Below are positions 1-9,200 of a stretch of 27,829 nucleotides of DNA, piece by piece. The stretch covers positions 1-27,829 of the forward strand of contig DIYF01000129.1 in the NCBI GenBank assembly GCA_002427745.1, read 5' to 3'. A program made the translations under genes and the position numbers. Origin of the DNA: Roseivirga sp. UBA6061 (GTDB lineage Bacteria > Bacteroidota > Bacteroidia > Cytophagales > Cyclobacteriaceae). Below the pieces are notes generated by a model. That model saw only the letters and a list, made by a program, of their open reading frames with translations. It ran no database searches and was not told the DNA's origin. Position 1 is the stretch's first letter; each line of letters opens with the position of its first letter.

Positions 1-2194
1 CGGAGCACAGATGACTCCGGAACTGGCCTGGCGTGTGGCGTCAGAAGAGTCATCGGAGATGAAGAAGATCAGAGAGAATGTAATCACGCTGATCATGCCG
101 GTGATGAATCCTGATGGTGTAGACATTGTGGTAGACTGGTATAGAAAGAACCTGGGCACGCCCTATGAAACCACCGGCCCCCCGATTCTCTACCAAAAGT
201 ATGTTGGTCATGATAATAATCGTGACTGGTTTATGAACAACATGCCTGAGACAAAGGCCGTTACCAATATTCTTTACAATGAATGGTACCCGCAGATTGT
301 ACATAACCATCACCAGACTTCTCCCGCCTGGGCACGTATTTTCCTTCCCCCTTTCAGAAGCCCGGTCAATCCGAATATTCATCCCGGAGTAACGACTGGT
401 GTAAACCTGGTAGGAACGGCCATGGCCAATCGTTTTGCCATGAAAAAGATGCCGGGAGTGATCTCGGGTACTTCTTTCAGTATGTTCTGGAATGGAGGTA
501 TGCGCACCACACCTTACTATCATAATCAGATAGGTATATTGACGGAAGTGGCTCATGCCACGCCTACCCCCAGGTATTACGACCCTAAGCGCAAGCCTAA
601 GAATGTAGCCAGAAAACCTTCTGACGGAACTGAGATCTTTTATCCATATCCATGGGAAGGAGGGGAGTCCCACTTCCGAGATGCAGTGGACTATATGCTG
701 GAGTCTTCTGTGGCGGCCCTGGACCTGGCAGCAGATAAAACAGATGAGTTCCTTTACAATATCTATGATATGGGCAGGGATGCGATCAACAGCGAAAAGG
801 GAGCTTTTGCCTATATCATTCCTACTGAGCAGTGGAACCCCAGTGAGGCGAGAAACCTCACTAACATACTGCTGCAGGGTGGTCTGGAGGCACATAGGGC
901 CACCAGCAACTTTACGGCAGGAGGCAAGAGCTATAAGGCCGGGGCCATTATTCTTTACGGAGCACAGGCTTTCAGACCTTATCTCATTGATCTGATGGAG
1001 AAGCAGGACTATCCGGATCAGTTTCTCTATCCCGGAGGACCTCCACAACCCCCTTACGATCTGGCGGGCTGGACATTGCCTATGCAGATGGGGGTCACTG
1101 TTGACAGAGTAGATGACGCTTTTAATGCTTCAGCAGATCGTGTTACTGAAAAGGTAAAGGCTCCGGAAGGTGGTGTCAGCGGAAAATCAGACGGTGCTTT
1201 TATCTTCTCAAACAAGGATAACCTGAGTGCCCTGGCTGTAAACCGTCTCCAGAAAAACGGCTTTACGGTGAGTCAGATCACTGCTGATCATCAGGGTTAT
1301 AGTGCAGGGGCTTTTATCGTGAAGAAAAGACGCAACCTGAAGAATAACCTGTTGAAGCTGAGCGAAGAACTGGGCTTGAATTTTGAAGAACTCAAGTATG
1401 AAACACAGGTAGAGGCCAAAGAGCTGAAAAGGATTAAAATAGGCCTTTATAAGTCATGGCAGGCCAATATGGATGAGGGCTGGACGCGTTGGGTGCTGGA
1501 GCAGTTTGAGTTTGATATTGATACACTTCATAATGAGGATATCCAGCAGGGCAACCTGCGCGATTATAGTGCTATCATTTTTCCATCGCAAAGCCCCAAT
1601 GGCATTGTACATGGACACAGGCGCAACAGCATGCCCTCAAAGTTTACAGGAGGCATTGGTCTGAATGGTGTCAAGGCCATAGAAGATTATGCTGAAAAGG
1701 GTGGTATGGTCATCTTCTTTGATGCTGCCAGTGATATGGCGATTGAGCAGTTCGGGCTTCCGGTGAGGAACGTGATTTCCAATCTGTCTTCCAGCCAGTT
1801 TTTTATACCGGGCTCACTTATTCGGATGAATGTAGATACAGACAACCGCCTGGCTTTTGGTATGCAGGAAGAAGTAGCGGCTTCTTTTAACCGCAGCCGG
1901 GCTTTTCAGAAAGTGACACAGCGTAAATCAGGGGAGGGTGGCACTGAGAAAATTGCGGATGCCCCTAAGGCTGAAGTGAATGAAGTGGCCACTTATGCCT
2001 CTGAAAACCTGCTGATGAGTGGCTGGGCCATGGGAGAGAACAGATACCTGAGAAACAGAAGTGCCATGGTACACCTGCCTTATGGTCAGGGTGATATGGT
2101 ACTGTTTGGTTTCAGGCCTCAGTTCAGAGCTCAGCCCAGAGGTACGTACAAGCTGATTTTTAATGCCATTTATATGGGTGCTGAAACAGAATAG
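1..2194 (+). CDS. M14-family zinc carboxypeptidase, 5'-truncated by the window edge
   Basis: The frame is open from the first bases (codons for G-A-Q precede the first ATG at 11), so the true start lies upstream. About 730 codons remain. Seen, numbering from the ATG at 11: GHDNNRDW with N70/R71, matching the M14 Asn-Arg substrate-carboxylate site; HNHHQTS, with H100 or H101 as the third zinc ligand; and ILTEVA with E179 as the general-base Glu. The first two ligands (HxxE) are expected just before base 1, because family members read HxxE followed shortly by a stretch like the one the window opens with. The C-terminal third (EDYAEKGGMVIFFD and around) resembles a class-I glutamine-amidotransferase-like fold, common in large Bacteroidota M14 proteins. 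It is probably an exported peptidase. Peptidase family assignment is firm; substrate is unknown. Confidence 0.85.
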   Translation, partial: GAQMTPELAWRVASEESSEMKKIRENVITLIMPVMNPDGVDIVVDWYRKNLGTPYETTGPPILYQKYVGHDNNRDWFMNNMPETKAVTNILYNEWYPQIVHNHHQTSPAWARIFLPPFRSPVNPNIHPGVTTGVNLVGTAMANRFAMKKMPGVISGTSFSMFWNGGMRTTPYYHNQIGILTEVAHATPTPRYYDPKRKPKNVARKPSDGTEIFYPYPWEGGESHFRDAVDYMLESSVAALDLAADKTDEFLYNIYDMGRDAINSEKGAFAYIIPTEQWNPSEARNLTNILLQGGLEAHRATSNFTAGGKSYKAGAIILYGAQAFRPYLIDLMEKQDYPDQFLYPGGPPQPPYDLAGWTLPMQMGVTVDRVDDAFNASADRVTEKVKAPEGGVSGKSDGAFIFSNKDNLSALAVNRLQKNGFTVSQITADHQGYSAGAFIVKKRRNLKNNLLKLSEELGLNFEELKYETQVEAKELKRIKIGLYKSWQANMDEGWTRWVLEQFEFDIDTLHNEDIQQGNLRDYSAIIFPSQSPNGIVHGHRRNSMPSKFTGGIGLNGVKAIEDYAEKGGMVIFFDAASDMAIEQFGLPVRNVISNLSSSQFFIPGSLIRMNVDTDNRLAFGMQEEVAASFNRSRAFQKVTQRKSGEGGTEKIADAPKAEVNEVATYASENLLMSGWAMGENRYLRNRSAMVHLPYGQGDMVLFGFRPQFRAQPRGTYKLIFNAIYMGAETE

Positions 2195-2215
2195 CGCCAG
2201 CCATTGACGATAAGA

Positions 2216-2268
2216 AAAGCCGTCTCAGGAGAATTCGTATAGTGATTACTCCTGAGGCGGTTTTTTTA
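2216..2268. terminator. Bidirectional rho-independent terminator
   Basis: A 12-bp stem (2220-2231 pairs with 2249-2260, one G-U pair) has a 17-nt loop. It is followed by seven T on the plus strand and preceded by AAAA, so it also gives a U-rich tail on the minus strand. It lies between the convergent ends of the M14 gene and the minus-strand regulator, whose stop codon overlaps the T run at 2266-2268. Confidence 0.85.
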
Positions 2269-3540
2269 TTCCGCTGATCGTGCAGGAAAGTGCTCTTCAA
2301 GTGCCAAACCCTGACTACCGGTGAGTCTTATATAGTCTATTTCTCCGGCTCCTGCAAAGCGGTATTTAAAACCTACTACGTCTCCTATACTGGCCGGAGC
2401 GGTGAATTCACGAATCATTTCACCATTCAGATAGATCTGAATCTGACCGTCTTTAGAAATACATTTTAAATCCTGCCAGTTGTGGATGTCCGTTCCGAAG
2501 GCCGAGAGGTCATTTGATTTGCCGTCTATGGTCATGCCCATCATAAAAATCTGGAGGTCGCTGATACAGCCGGGAATAGAAAAAGGCATGATCAATACAC
2601 CATCTTTTCCATGAATGAGGACGCGTGTATGCTGGCAAATACCGTTGCTCTTGCGGTAGGTATGGCGGAAGCGTGTTTCAAATTCAAAATCTGTACCGGA
2701 TACCTGTCCGAAATCATCAAAGAAATTGAAAGTAAGCAGCGGAGCATTCCTTGCTTCTGATTCGTGTAGCTCGTTGAAAATGGCATCACTCAGTTTTAAT
2801 TCACCTTCGGTTTGCAGATCTTCTTTATAGAGGTAACGCGGTCTGTTACCATTGCCGATGGTAGCCATCCAGCCATTTGTTCTGATGTGGATGTCATGTT
2901 CTTTGAGTATCTGATTATTGGCAATGAGCTTGGCCCTGAAATAGCCTGGGTAGTAGTAAATGCCTGAAGCTTCGCTGCCATTTTTATCGACCTCAAAGGT
3001 GAGTGCATCATTCCACGATTGTTGAATGAAGCAGGAGTCGGGATTAATGCCGGCAAAGTCGTAGTTAAAAACCACGGAGTTGGGGAGTCCCAGTGCTACG
3101 GGTTCGCTGCTGAACTGCACTTTGTCTATTTCTTCTGCTGAATAGGAGACGGGGACGGTTTTGCTGCCGGATGCGAGTAAGATCACCGTACAGGCTGCCA
3201 GCAGCACCAATACTACAGCCGCGAGTGGTTTGGCATAGGAAGCACTCCTTTTTACTTCTTTGTGTTTTTGAGCCGGCTGGTGGTTTTGTTTAAAGGTGCT
3301 CCAGTTTTCATGTCCCAGAAATAAGGCCAGGGTGTTCAGAGTAGAAATACTCGGAGCGCTGTTATAGCTTACTTTGCCCCAGACCCTTTTCAGTGTGGTG
3401 ATGCTCAGCCGTACCCGGGTTTCCTCAAAAATACGGTCGCTCAGCAATTGAAAGTCCTGATTCAACCAGTCTTTGCTGGAGCCCCAGTTCAGTTTTTTCT
3501 CAATTAAGAGCAGACAATCCTGTAGACAAAGTTCGTTCAT
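2266..3540 (-). CDS. Membrane-anchored one-component regulator with extracytoplasmic jelly-roll sensor
   Basis: 424 residues. Seen: N-terminal ~85 residues with the pattern KLNWG...W...DF..LSDRI...TRVRLSITTLKRVWG...STLNTLALFLG..NW..F. This module recurs in Bacteroidota and is thought to bind DNA (from memory of the family; no structure cited). A basic linker follows, then one membrane helix at about 104-125, then an extracytoplasmic region. Its end (WQDLKCISKDGQIQIYLNGEMI ... GFKYRFAGAGEIDYIRL) resembles LamG/DUF1080-type beta-sandwich domains. The topology is ToxR-like: cytoplasmic DNA-binding head, periplasmic sensor. It is divergent from the secreted jelly-roll protein at 3680, with a 20-bp tandem repeat between them, which suggests it controls that gene and perhaps itself. 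The ATG start at 3540 has no clear Shine-Dalgarno. Ligand unknown. Confidence 0.75.
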   Translation of the reverse strand: MNELCLQDCLLLIEKKLNWGSSKDWLNQDFQLLSDRIFEETRVRLSITTLKRVWGKVSYNSAPSISTLNTLALFLGHENWSTFKQNHQPAQKHKEVKRSASYAKPLAAVVLVLLAACTVILLASGSKTVPVSYSAEEIDKVQFSSEPVALGLPNSVVFNYDFAGINPDSCFIQQSWNDALTFEVDKNGSEASGIYYYPGYFRAKLIANNQILKEHDIHIRTNGWMATIGNGNRPRYLYKEDLQTEGELKLSDAIFNELHESEARNAPLLTFNFFDDFGQVSGTDFEFETRFRHTYRKSNGICQHTRVLIHGKDGVLIMPFSIPGCISDLQIFMMGMTIDGKSNDLSAFGTDIHNWQDLKCISKDGQIQIYLNGEMIREFTAPASIGDVVGFKYRFAGAGEIDYIRLTGSQGLALEEHFPARSAE

Positions 3541-3583
3541 GCGCGATGTGAATGGGCCACAAATCTAAATACTTCATTTGTTA

Positions 3584-3623
3584 GAATGAGGTTGCACAGC
3601 CTTGAATGGTTTTGTACAGCTTG
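3584..3623. promoter_or_regulatory. 20-bp tandem direct repeat, candidate operator
   Basis: Two adjacent 20-bp units (3584-3603 and 3604-3623) match at 14 of 20 positions and share the cores GAATG and TTG-C/T-ACAGC. The period of 20-21 bp (two helical turns) puts both copies on one face of DNA. They sit in the 139-bp space between the divergent regulator and the jelly-roll gene. An operator role is inference. Confidence 0.4.
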
Positions 3624-3679
3624 TTTTCAGGCACTGGCAGAGAAATGGCGTAGATAGTAACACATAATTTGTTGACACC

Positions 3680-4789
3680 ATGAAATTACGATTATTACCT
3701 ATATCCATTTTTCTCTCTTTCAGTGTGCTGGCACAGGCGCAGGAATTTCCTTTTGGTACCGACCGCTGGGAGATTACAGCAGCCGGATCGATCGTGGAGC
3801 GGTTTGAGGGCAAACCCAGCCTCTATATGTTCAACGGCCAGGCGCGTTTAAAAGACTTCGAATTCTTTACCGGTACGATAGAGTATGAACTGTATGTGAC
3901 AGAAAGACGCGGTTTTCCCGGCATCGGGTTCAGGGTGCAGGATGCTGCGAATATGGAAGAATTTTACATAAGGCCCCATCAGTCAGGCAACCCGGATGCC
4001 AACCAGTACACTCCCGTCTTCAACGGTACCAGTGGCTGGCAGCTGTATACAGGAAACCGGTTTAGTGCCCCTATTGCCTACAAAATGAATGCATGGAACC
4101 AGATCAAACTGGTGGTGGCAGAAAGGAGGGCAGAGGTTTATATCAACGATATGGACCAGCCGGCAATAGTGATACCGGAACTGAAAAGAGAACCCAAAAC
4201 AGGTGGCCTGGTTTTCAGAGCAGGAGGCCCGTCTGCTTTTCGCTATGCCAATCTGAAAGTCACGAAACAGGCCAGCCCGGTTTTGAAGGGACGCATGAAG
4301 CCTGCAGTGGAGCTTGCCAAAGGTGTCATTGAAAGCTGGTCTGTTTCGAGTGCTTTTGCGGAGAACTCTCTGGAGGGAGTGTCAGAGTTAACGGCCAGGC
4401 ATAAGGCTGTTGAGGGGTGGACAGACCTGACTGTGGAAGAAGCCGGGCTTGTGAACCTGAGCAGAGTGGCTGATAAGACACCGCCTACCAACACCGTTTT
4501 TGCCAGGGTAATCATTGAGTCAGATCGCAGGCAAATAAAGCGGCTGAGCTATGGCGTGAGCGATCGGGGCATTATTTATCTGAATGACAAGGCGGTAGCC
4601 GGCAGCCAGAATAATTTCAGGTCTCAGGACTATCGACACCTGGGTACGATCGGCTTTTTTGATGATGCCTATCTGCCCTTGAAAAAGGGAAGGAACGAGT
4701 TGTGGATAGCCGTATCGGAAAGCTTCGGTGGCTGGGCAGTAATGGCCAGAATTGAAGATCAATCGGGAATCCGCATTATCAAAGAGTAG
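3680..4789 (+). CDS. Secreted two-domain jelly-roll (LamG/DUF1080-like plus carbohydrate-binding-like) protein
   Basis: 369 residues. A signal peptide is evident (MKLRLLPISIFLSFSVLAQA, cut near A20/Q21). Domain 1 (about 25-195) has a concanavalin-like beta-sandwich look: GTIEYELYV, GIGFRVQD, WNQIKLVVAERRAEVYIND, GLVFRAGG...RYANLKV. Domain 2 (about 205-369) resembles a galactose-binding-like sandwich (ARVIIESD..Q, GIIYLND, LPLKKGRNELWIAV, GGWAVMARIED). No catalytic residues can be assigned, so binding of a glycan or small ligand is more likely than hydrolysis. The last strand-loop-strand of domain 1 resembles the C-terminus of the divergent membrane regulator, suggesting the two proteins recognise related ligands. 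A terminator-like hairpin follows the stop. Confidence 0.8.
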   Translation: MKLRLLPISIFLSFSVLAQAQEFPFGTDRWEITAAGSIVERFEGKPSLYMFNGQARLKDFEFFTGTIEYELYVTERRGFPGIGFRVQDAANMEEFYIRPHQSGNPDANQYTPVFNGTSGWQLYTGNRFSAPIAYKMNAWNQIKLVVAERRAEVYINDMDQPAIVIPELKREPKTGGLVFRAGGPSAFRYANLKVTKQASPVLKGRMKPAVELAKGVIESWSVSSAFAENSLEGVSELTARHKAVEGWTDLTVEEAGLVNLSRVADKTPPTNTVFARVIIESDRRQIKRLSYGVSDRGIIYLNDKAVAGSQNNFRSQDYRHLGTIGFFDDAYLPLKKGRNELWIAVSESFGGWAVMARIEDQSGIRIIKE

Positions 4790-4832
4790 GGACCTGAGGA
4801 AGGAAAAAGGAGAAGCATCTGTAGTAATGATT

Positions 4833-4866
4833 CCCGGGGCTGTTCAGGCAGTCCCGGGCTTCTCTT
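4833..4866 (+). terminator. Rho-independent terminator-like hairpin
   Basis: A GC-rich 10-bp stem (4833-4842 with 4849-4858, one G-U pair) has a 6-nt loop. It is followed by CTTCTCTTTT, an imperfect T tract, 44 bases after the stop of the jelly-roll gene. Confidence 0.7.
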
Positions 4867-4938
4867 TTCAAACCGACCTGTGTCGCTTTGGCCGGTTTTC
4901 GGAGTGGAGAGGGCCGGTGGTTATATCCGGCTTTTTCA

Positions 4939-5229
4939 TCATAATAAAGTCATTGCCTCTCTGGCCAGGATGATGAGTCCTGCAGAAATACAGAGGGTAA
5001 GTACCATAGCGGCAACGAGCCTTTTGTTAGCGGCAGTGGTATAGCGCTTTATTTTTCTCGCTATCAATGCCTTTTGCTTCAGGCCCAAAGGCTTCACTAT
5101 GTTTTTTAATCCATGCGGCTTAATGAAGCCGTTGTTGTTTTGAATGTCAAAAGCCCCGCCACTCTTATGGTTGAGTCGCATATTGCTTCTCTTTGATATT
5201 TTAAAACCGGTGGTAGTGAGGAAAGACAT
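4939..5229 (-). CDS. Small membrane protein with C-terminal helix, paralogue of the 5328-5621 gene
   Basis: 96 residues, function not recognised. Seen: a polar, basic N-terminal half without a signal peptide (NNNGFIKPHGLKNIVKPLG), a basic helix-like stretch (QKALIARKIKRYTTAANKR), and one C-terminal hydrophobic segment (VAAMVLTLCISAGLIILA) ending in EAMTLL. The upstream neighbour has the same layout with clear matches: N-x-FIK, QK-x2-I-x2-K-x3-Y, R-x6-L-x-L-x-I-x-AGL-x2-LA-x2-A-x-TLL. The shared pattern makes both real proteins rather than chance frames. The topology suggests a cytoplasmic basic head on a C-terminal membrane anchor. It is last in a minus-strand run after CHAT and TonB-C genes, 98 bases behind its paralogue. 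Confidence 0.7.
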   Translation of the reverse strand: MSFLTTTGFKISKRSNMRLNHKSGGAFDIQNNNGFIKPHGLKNIVKPLGLKQKALIARKIKRYTTAANKRLVAAMVLTLCISAGLIILAREAMTLL

Positions 5230-5292
5230 TGTTTCGATAAGTTTTGTACTGATTACTAATGCATGAGCGCCTGTTCCGGTGAGTGAAGGACC

Positions 5293-5315
5293 AGCCGGGT
5301 CACCACAACCCGGCT
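5293..5315. other. Perfect intergenic stem-loop between the two small paralogues
   Basis: An 8-bp perfect GC-rich stem (5293-5300 with 5308-5315) has a 7-nt loop and no T tract on either side. It lies just past the stop of the upstream paralogue. It could be a processing or mRNA-stabilising hairpin that sets relative expression of the two genes; a true terminator is less likely. Confidence 0.4.
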
Positions 5316-5327
5316 TATGGATCTCGA

Positions 5328-5621
5328 TTATAGTAGTGTGATTGCCTGATTTGCCAGGAGGACCAGTCCGGCAGTGATCGATAGTGAAAGCGCTGTGGTA
5401 ATCAGCACACCACGTTTCTCATCGGAAGCATAGTGTCTGAGTTTGTCCTTAATGCGGTCTTTCTGTCTTTGTGTGAGTTTCTGAATCTGAACCTTCGGAC
5501 TCCTGATTTTGATAAAGTTGTTTCTTTGATGTATGGCAAAAGCGTTGTTGTTTCTGCTATACAATTGGGCATTATTGGCTGATAATGTTGAAAATGCACC
5601 GGATGAAGTAAAAGTAGACAT
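5328..5621 (-). CDS. Small membrane protein with C-terminal helix, paralogue of the 4939-5229 gene
   Basis: 97 residues, family not recognised. Seen: an Asn-rich polar N-terminus (NNAQLYSRNNNAFAIHQRNNFIK), a strongly basic segment (QRQKDRIKDKLRHYASDEKR), and one C-terminal hydrophobic helix (GVLITTALSLSITAGLVLLA) ending in QAITLL. Its match to the downstream gene covers the whole length without large gaps, so this is a tandem duplication kept under selection. There is no Cys, no signal peptide and no enzyme motif. The helix leaves only about six residues after it, as in tail-anchored proteins. The ATG start gives the same N-terminal MS..T..G as the paralogue, supporting the start choice. Confidence 0.7.
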   Translation of the reverse strand: MSTFTSSGAFSTLSANNAQLYSRNNNAFAIHQRNNFIKIRSPKVQIQKLTQRQKDRIKDKLRHYASDEKRGVLITTALSLSITAGLVLLANQAITLL

Positions 5622-5778
5622 GACCTTGATATTTATGAGTTACACCCATATAATCGCGGATTCAGGCCTCTGAGTTGGGTTTCCTGAGTGAACGGCACCG
5701 GGAACGGATAAGCGTAACCGGGGAATGGCGAAGGAGAGGTGTCTTACCAATCCGGTATTGGAAAATCATTTGCCCGTA

Positions 5779-6177
5779 CTATTTCAGTTTAAACTCTATT
5801 TGAATAAAAACTGGCCGGTCTATATTTTCTCCATTGAGTACTGCCGGAACCCATTTAGGAGATAGTTTCATAACGCGAATAGCCTCTTTGGTCAGTCTTG
5901 CGTCCGGACTCCTGATCTCTTCTATACGTGTTACAGTTCCATCCTTGATAACATTGAAAGCTAAGAAAACCTTGCCTTCAATACCTTCTTGTTCGGCTTT
6001 TTCGGGGTATTTTAAATTAGATTTTAAGAATTTCTTCCATGCTCGCTTTCCTCCTTTAAAAACAGGCTCTTTATCCACTTTTGGGAGCCCCAGGAGTTCA
6101 TGGACGGATTCTTGTGCCTTGATTGGAGTACTAGCTATAAGAGGAATTAAAAAACAGATTAACAGGGCTATTCTCAC
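5779..6177 (-). CDS. Secreted TonB C-terminal-domain protein
   Basis: I place the start at GTG 6177, giving 133 residues that begin with a good signal peptide (RIALLICFLIPLIASTPIKAQ). A longer in-frame ATG at 6279 would overlap the upstream gene by 50 bases and bury the signal peptide, so it is less likely. The rest is a TonB_C-like domain: LKYPEKAEQEGIEGKVFLAFNVIKDG, IEEIRSPDARLTKEAIRVM, WVPAVLNGENIDRPVFIQIEF. Unlike a classical TonB it lacks an N-terminal membrane anchor and Pro-rich spacer, so it is probably a periplasmic or lipid-face protein and not an energy transducer. It sits 52 bases behind the TPR-CHAT gene on the same strand, probably in one transcript. Confidence 0.8.
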   Translation of the reverse strand: MRIALLICFLIPLIASTPIKAQESVHELLGLPKVDKEPVFKGGKRAWKKFLKSNLKYPEKAEQEGIEGKVFLAFNVIKDGTVTRIEEIRSPDARLTKEAIRVMKLSPKWVPAVLNGENIDRPVFIQIEFKLK

Positions 6178-6229
6178 CTTTAGTAAATTAATAATGATTG
6201 AATGGGTAGACAGGCTTCGGTTTCTTGCA

Positions 6230-9200
6230 TTAACGATTGTTGGCAGAGTTCTGATAAGTCCTGATTCTTGTATAGGCAAAGTAAGAAAGAATAAGGAAAA
6301 ACAGACCTGCCAGTATCAGCATTGACGGAAATTTTGATGAGGATAAGGGAGCCTGATCACCACTAATCACCAGATGTGCCCAGTAGAAGGGATGGGCCGA
6401 TACATTATTGGCCGATTCAAGATAGGCCAGCTTGCTGCTTCTCAGGGCTTCACTCTTGGTTTTATTGTCTTCCAGGTGGGTGTAAAAATCCTGTATGACT
6501 TTGCTGGTGGAGTTATCATTGGCCAGCCACAGAGACATCAGAACGCTTTTGGACCCGGCATAGGTAAATGCCCTGGCCATACTGATAACTCCCTCACTCT
6601 GCAGGTTGCTGCCGTCTCCGCTTTGACAAGCGCTGAGAATGGTCAGGTCGTTGTTGATCTGCATATCATAGACCTCAAAAAGGTGGAGGTATCCATCATT
6701 TGAATTGTCTTCTTCATTCGCAAATACGAGATAAGACATTTCAGGCTGGTCGCGATTGGTTATGCCATGGGTGGCGATATGCAGTATGTCCGATTCCTGG
6801 GCATATGATTTGAAATTCGACTCGGTAGCAGCTTCGTTCATGTAGATTTCCCCTTTGAATTTATCAGCCAGTGATCTGACCTCCCGGGCAGCACCTTTCA
6901 GCTTATCAAGTTTTCTGCTTCTGAAGGTTTCAGCCTGTATATCACTCAGGTCTGAAGCATCTGAGTAGGGAGCCCAGGCGGTGGGAGGTTTACTCCCCGC
7001 ACCGGCTACTTCCCGGGAGATGCTTTCCATCAACACAGAGGAGGAGAAGGCGTAGGAAATTTTTCGTTCTCTTATCAGATAGGGCAGTGCCTGGAAGTTA
7101 ATTTCACCATCCCGGGTCTGAACAGCATCGGTGAGCAATACCTCAAAGGGTAGTTTTGAAAGATAACCTGCCGGAATAATGATCAGGTCTTTGTCCTCAT
7201 AAACGTTATCGGGCAACACTTCAAATAGCTTATTGTAAATCATATGGGCATTGCTCAGAAACTGCTGATTGGCAAGGGTATCGCTTGTTTCATTAGTGCC
7301 AATGTATTCTACCACCTGGTTTACCGCTATTTCCAGTGTATCTCCCCAGGCATATGCCTTGTAGCTGATAGAGTCCTCAGTAGCCAGGAACTGGTAAACC
7401 CCGAGAGAGCTGATATAGTACTGGATTGCCACACTGTTATTCCTGCCAAGGTACTTTTGGAGCTCTTCCGCTTTGGACTTTCTGATGTTATCTGATATGT
7501 AGTTCACCAGGCCTCCGCTTTCTTTCGTGATTTTCTTTAATAACCCTGCGAGGCGATCTCGTGAGGCCTCAATCTCCTTTTCTCTGTCTGTTATTTGACC
7601 TGCGGCAACGTCCTCCTGAATTCTGAGGTTTTGTAAGCTGGTTTCCTGATACTTGATGTCCTTTTTCAAGGTGGCCCATTGACTCAGAAGTGAGTTTTCA
7701 TGCTCAGCCAGAAGTGTCGATGATTTCAGTGCTTCAAGGAGTGCCTGAGATTTGTTCATGTCAGAATACTCAAAGGCTTTGTGAAGGTATTGCTGATCTC
7801 CCGTTTGGTCATAAGCTACCGTATAGGCGGAAAGGAAAGCGTCCAGGCCACCTCTGATGATGTCTGAGAAGGTGATATTGTCTTCTTCCAGGATAAACTG
7901 CAGTCTGAGGTACCCAATCAGTGTTTCGGCAAGGTCAAGTATGGCCATGCACTCTTCCAGAATAGAGAAGTCATTGGTTTCATAAGCATCATTCGTGAGC
8001 ATATTGGCTTTCATGATCAGCGTATTCAACAGATTGATGGGGTCGGGACTTGATTCGAAATCGTCATAATTACGAAGGTCCGGCATAATGTCTCTGCCGG
8101 TATTAACTGCAATGGCCTGGTTTATCGTGGTTTGCGCGGAATCCGGCATTCTCAGATCGAAACGCAGAAGGTTAGCGAGCTCGGTAAGCACATTGGCTTT
8201 GTTAGCGTGATACTTATCCGGAGCATAAGTGAGGGCCTTTTTATAAGTAAAAGCGGCTTCTTCTACCTGCCCCAGGTAATAGTGGTAAAGGCCTTTGGTA
8301 TGTAATAAGGTAAGCTTATCAGTAATTCCTGAACTGAAAGCTTTATCAATGAATTGAAAGCTTTTTTCATAGTTTCCCAGGACCAGATGATCATAGGCCA
8401 TGGTGCTGTATGTGCTGGCAATGGACTGATTTGGCAGGGTGAAGAGGTCTTCATAGATAGTCAGAGCCTTATTGAAGTAGACAATCGCGCTATCACTTCG
8501 TCCCAGTCCCCGCTGGTTACGCGCCATCTTTCTCCAGATATTGGCTAACCAGAGTTTGTCCTGTACACCGGTGCCCTTTTTAAATACCGCTATAGCTTTT
8601 AGCTGCTGCTCCTGTGCCAGAGCATATTGATAACGCATTTCAGAGATTTGTCCCAGATTAGAATAGGTGGCTGCCAGGAGCTTCGGTTCATTACGTGTTT
8701 TGTATAGGGGCTGCAGCCTGAGCAGCAGCTTTTCTGCATCGGTCAGGCGACTGAGCTGTAAAAGTAAGTTCACCGTAACGCCTCCGACCGTAGCTGCCAC
8801 CTCGGGGATTTTGTCAAGCAGGTCTGTTTCCAGTGCCTGGCGGATGAAAGTATCGATGAGGGTTGGCTCTTTTTCATTTTTAGCTTCAGAAAGCTGATCG
8901 GGTGCCAGGTGATGCAAATAGATTTCAAGCATCTGTTCTACATAGGCTTTACTCTTGTCGGTGTTATATAGCCTGTTGTGCATTTTAGCTATGAGGCTTA
9001 AGGGAATTGCTGCACTTATATGGTCTGGTCCGTGTAGAAGTTCATTGCTTTTCAGGGCCTTATCAAGCCAAAGTTCTGTTTTCTCAAAATCTGAAGTGAC
9101 CAGAAAGAGCCTGCCCAGACGCAGTTCTGTATGGAATATCAGGCTATCTTTTACATCGCTTTTTTCGATGAGCTGATATGCTTCTTTCAAGTGCTTTTCG

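Noticed and set aside
50..1048. 332-codon minus-strand open frame
   Set aside because: It is the reverse of a clear M14 peptidase gene, and its translation shows no domain, signal peptide or low-complexity pattern of a real protein.
4752..4973. 73-codon plus-strand frame after the jelly-roll gene
   Set aside because: It overlaps the end of the jelly-roll gene and runs through a terminator hairpin. No protein features.
6177..6279. Upstream ATG start for the TonB-C protein
   Set aside because: It would overlap the TPR-CHAT gene by 50 bases and place 34 residues before an evident signal peptide. GTG 6177 fits better.
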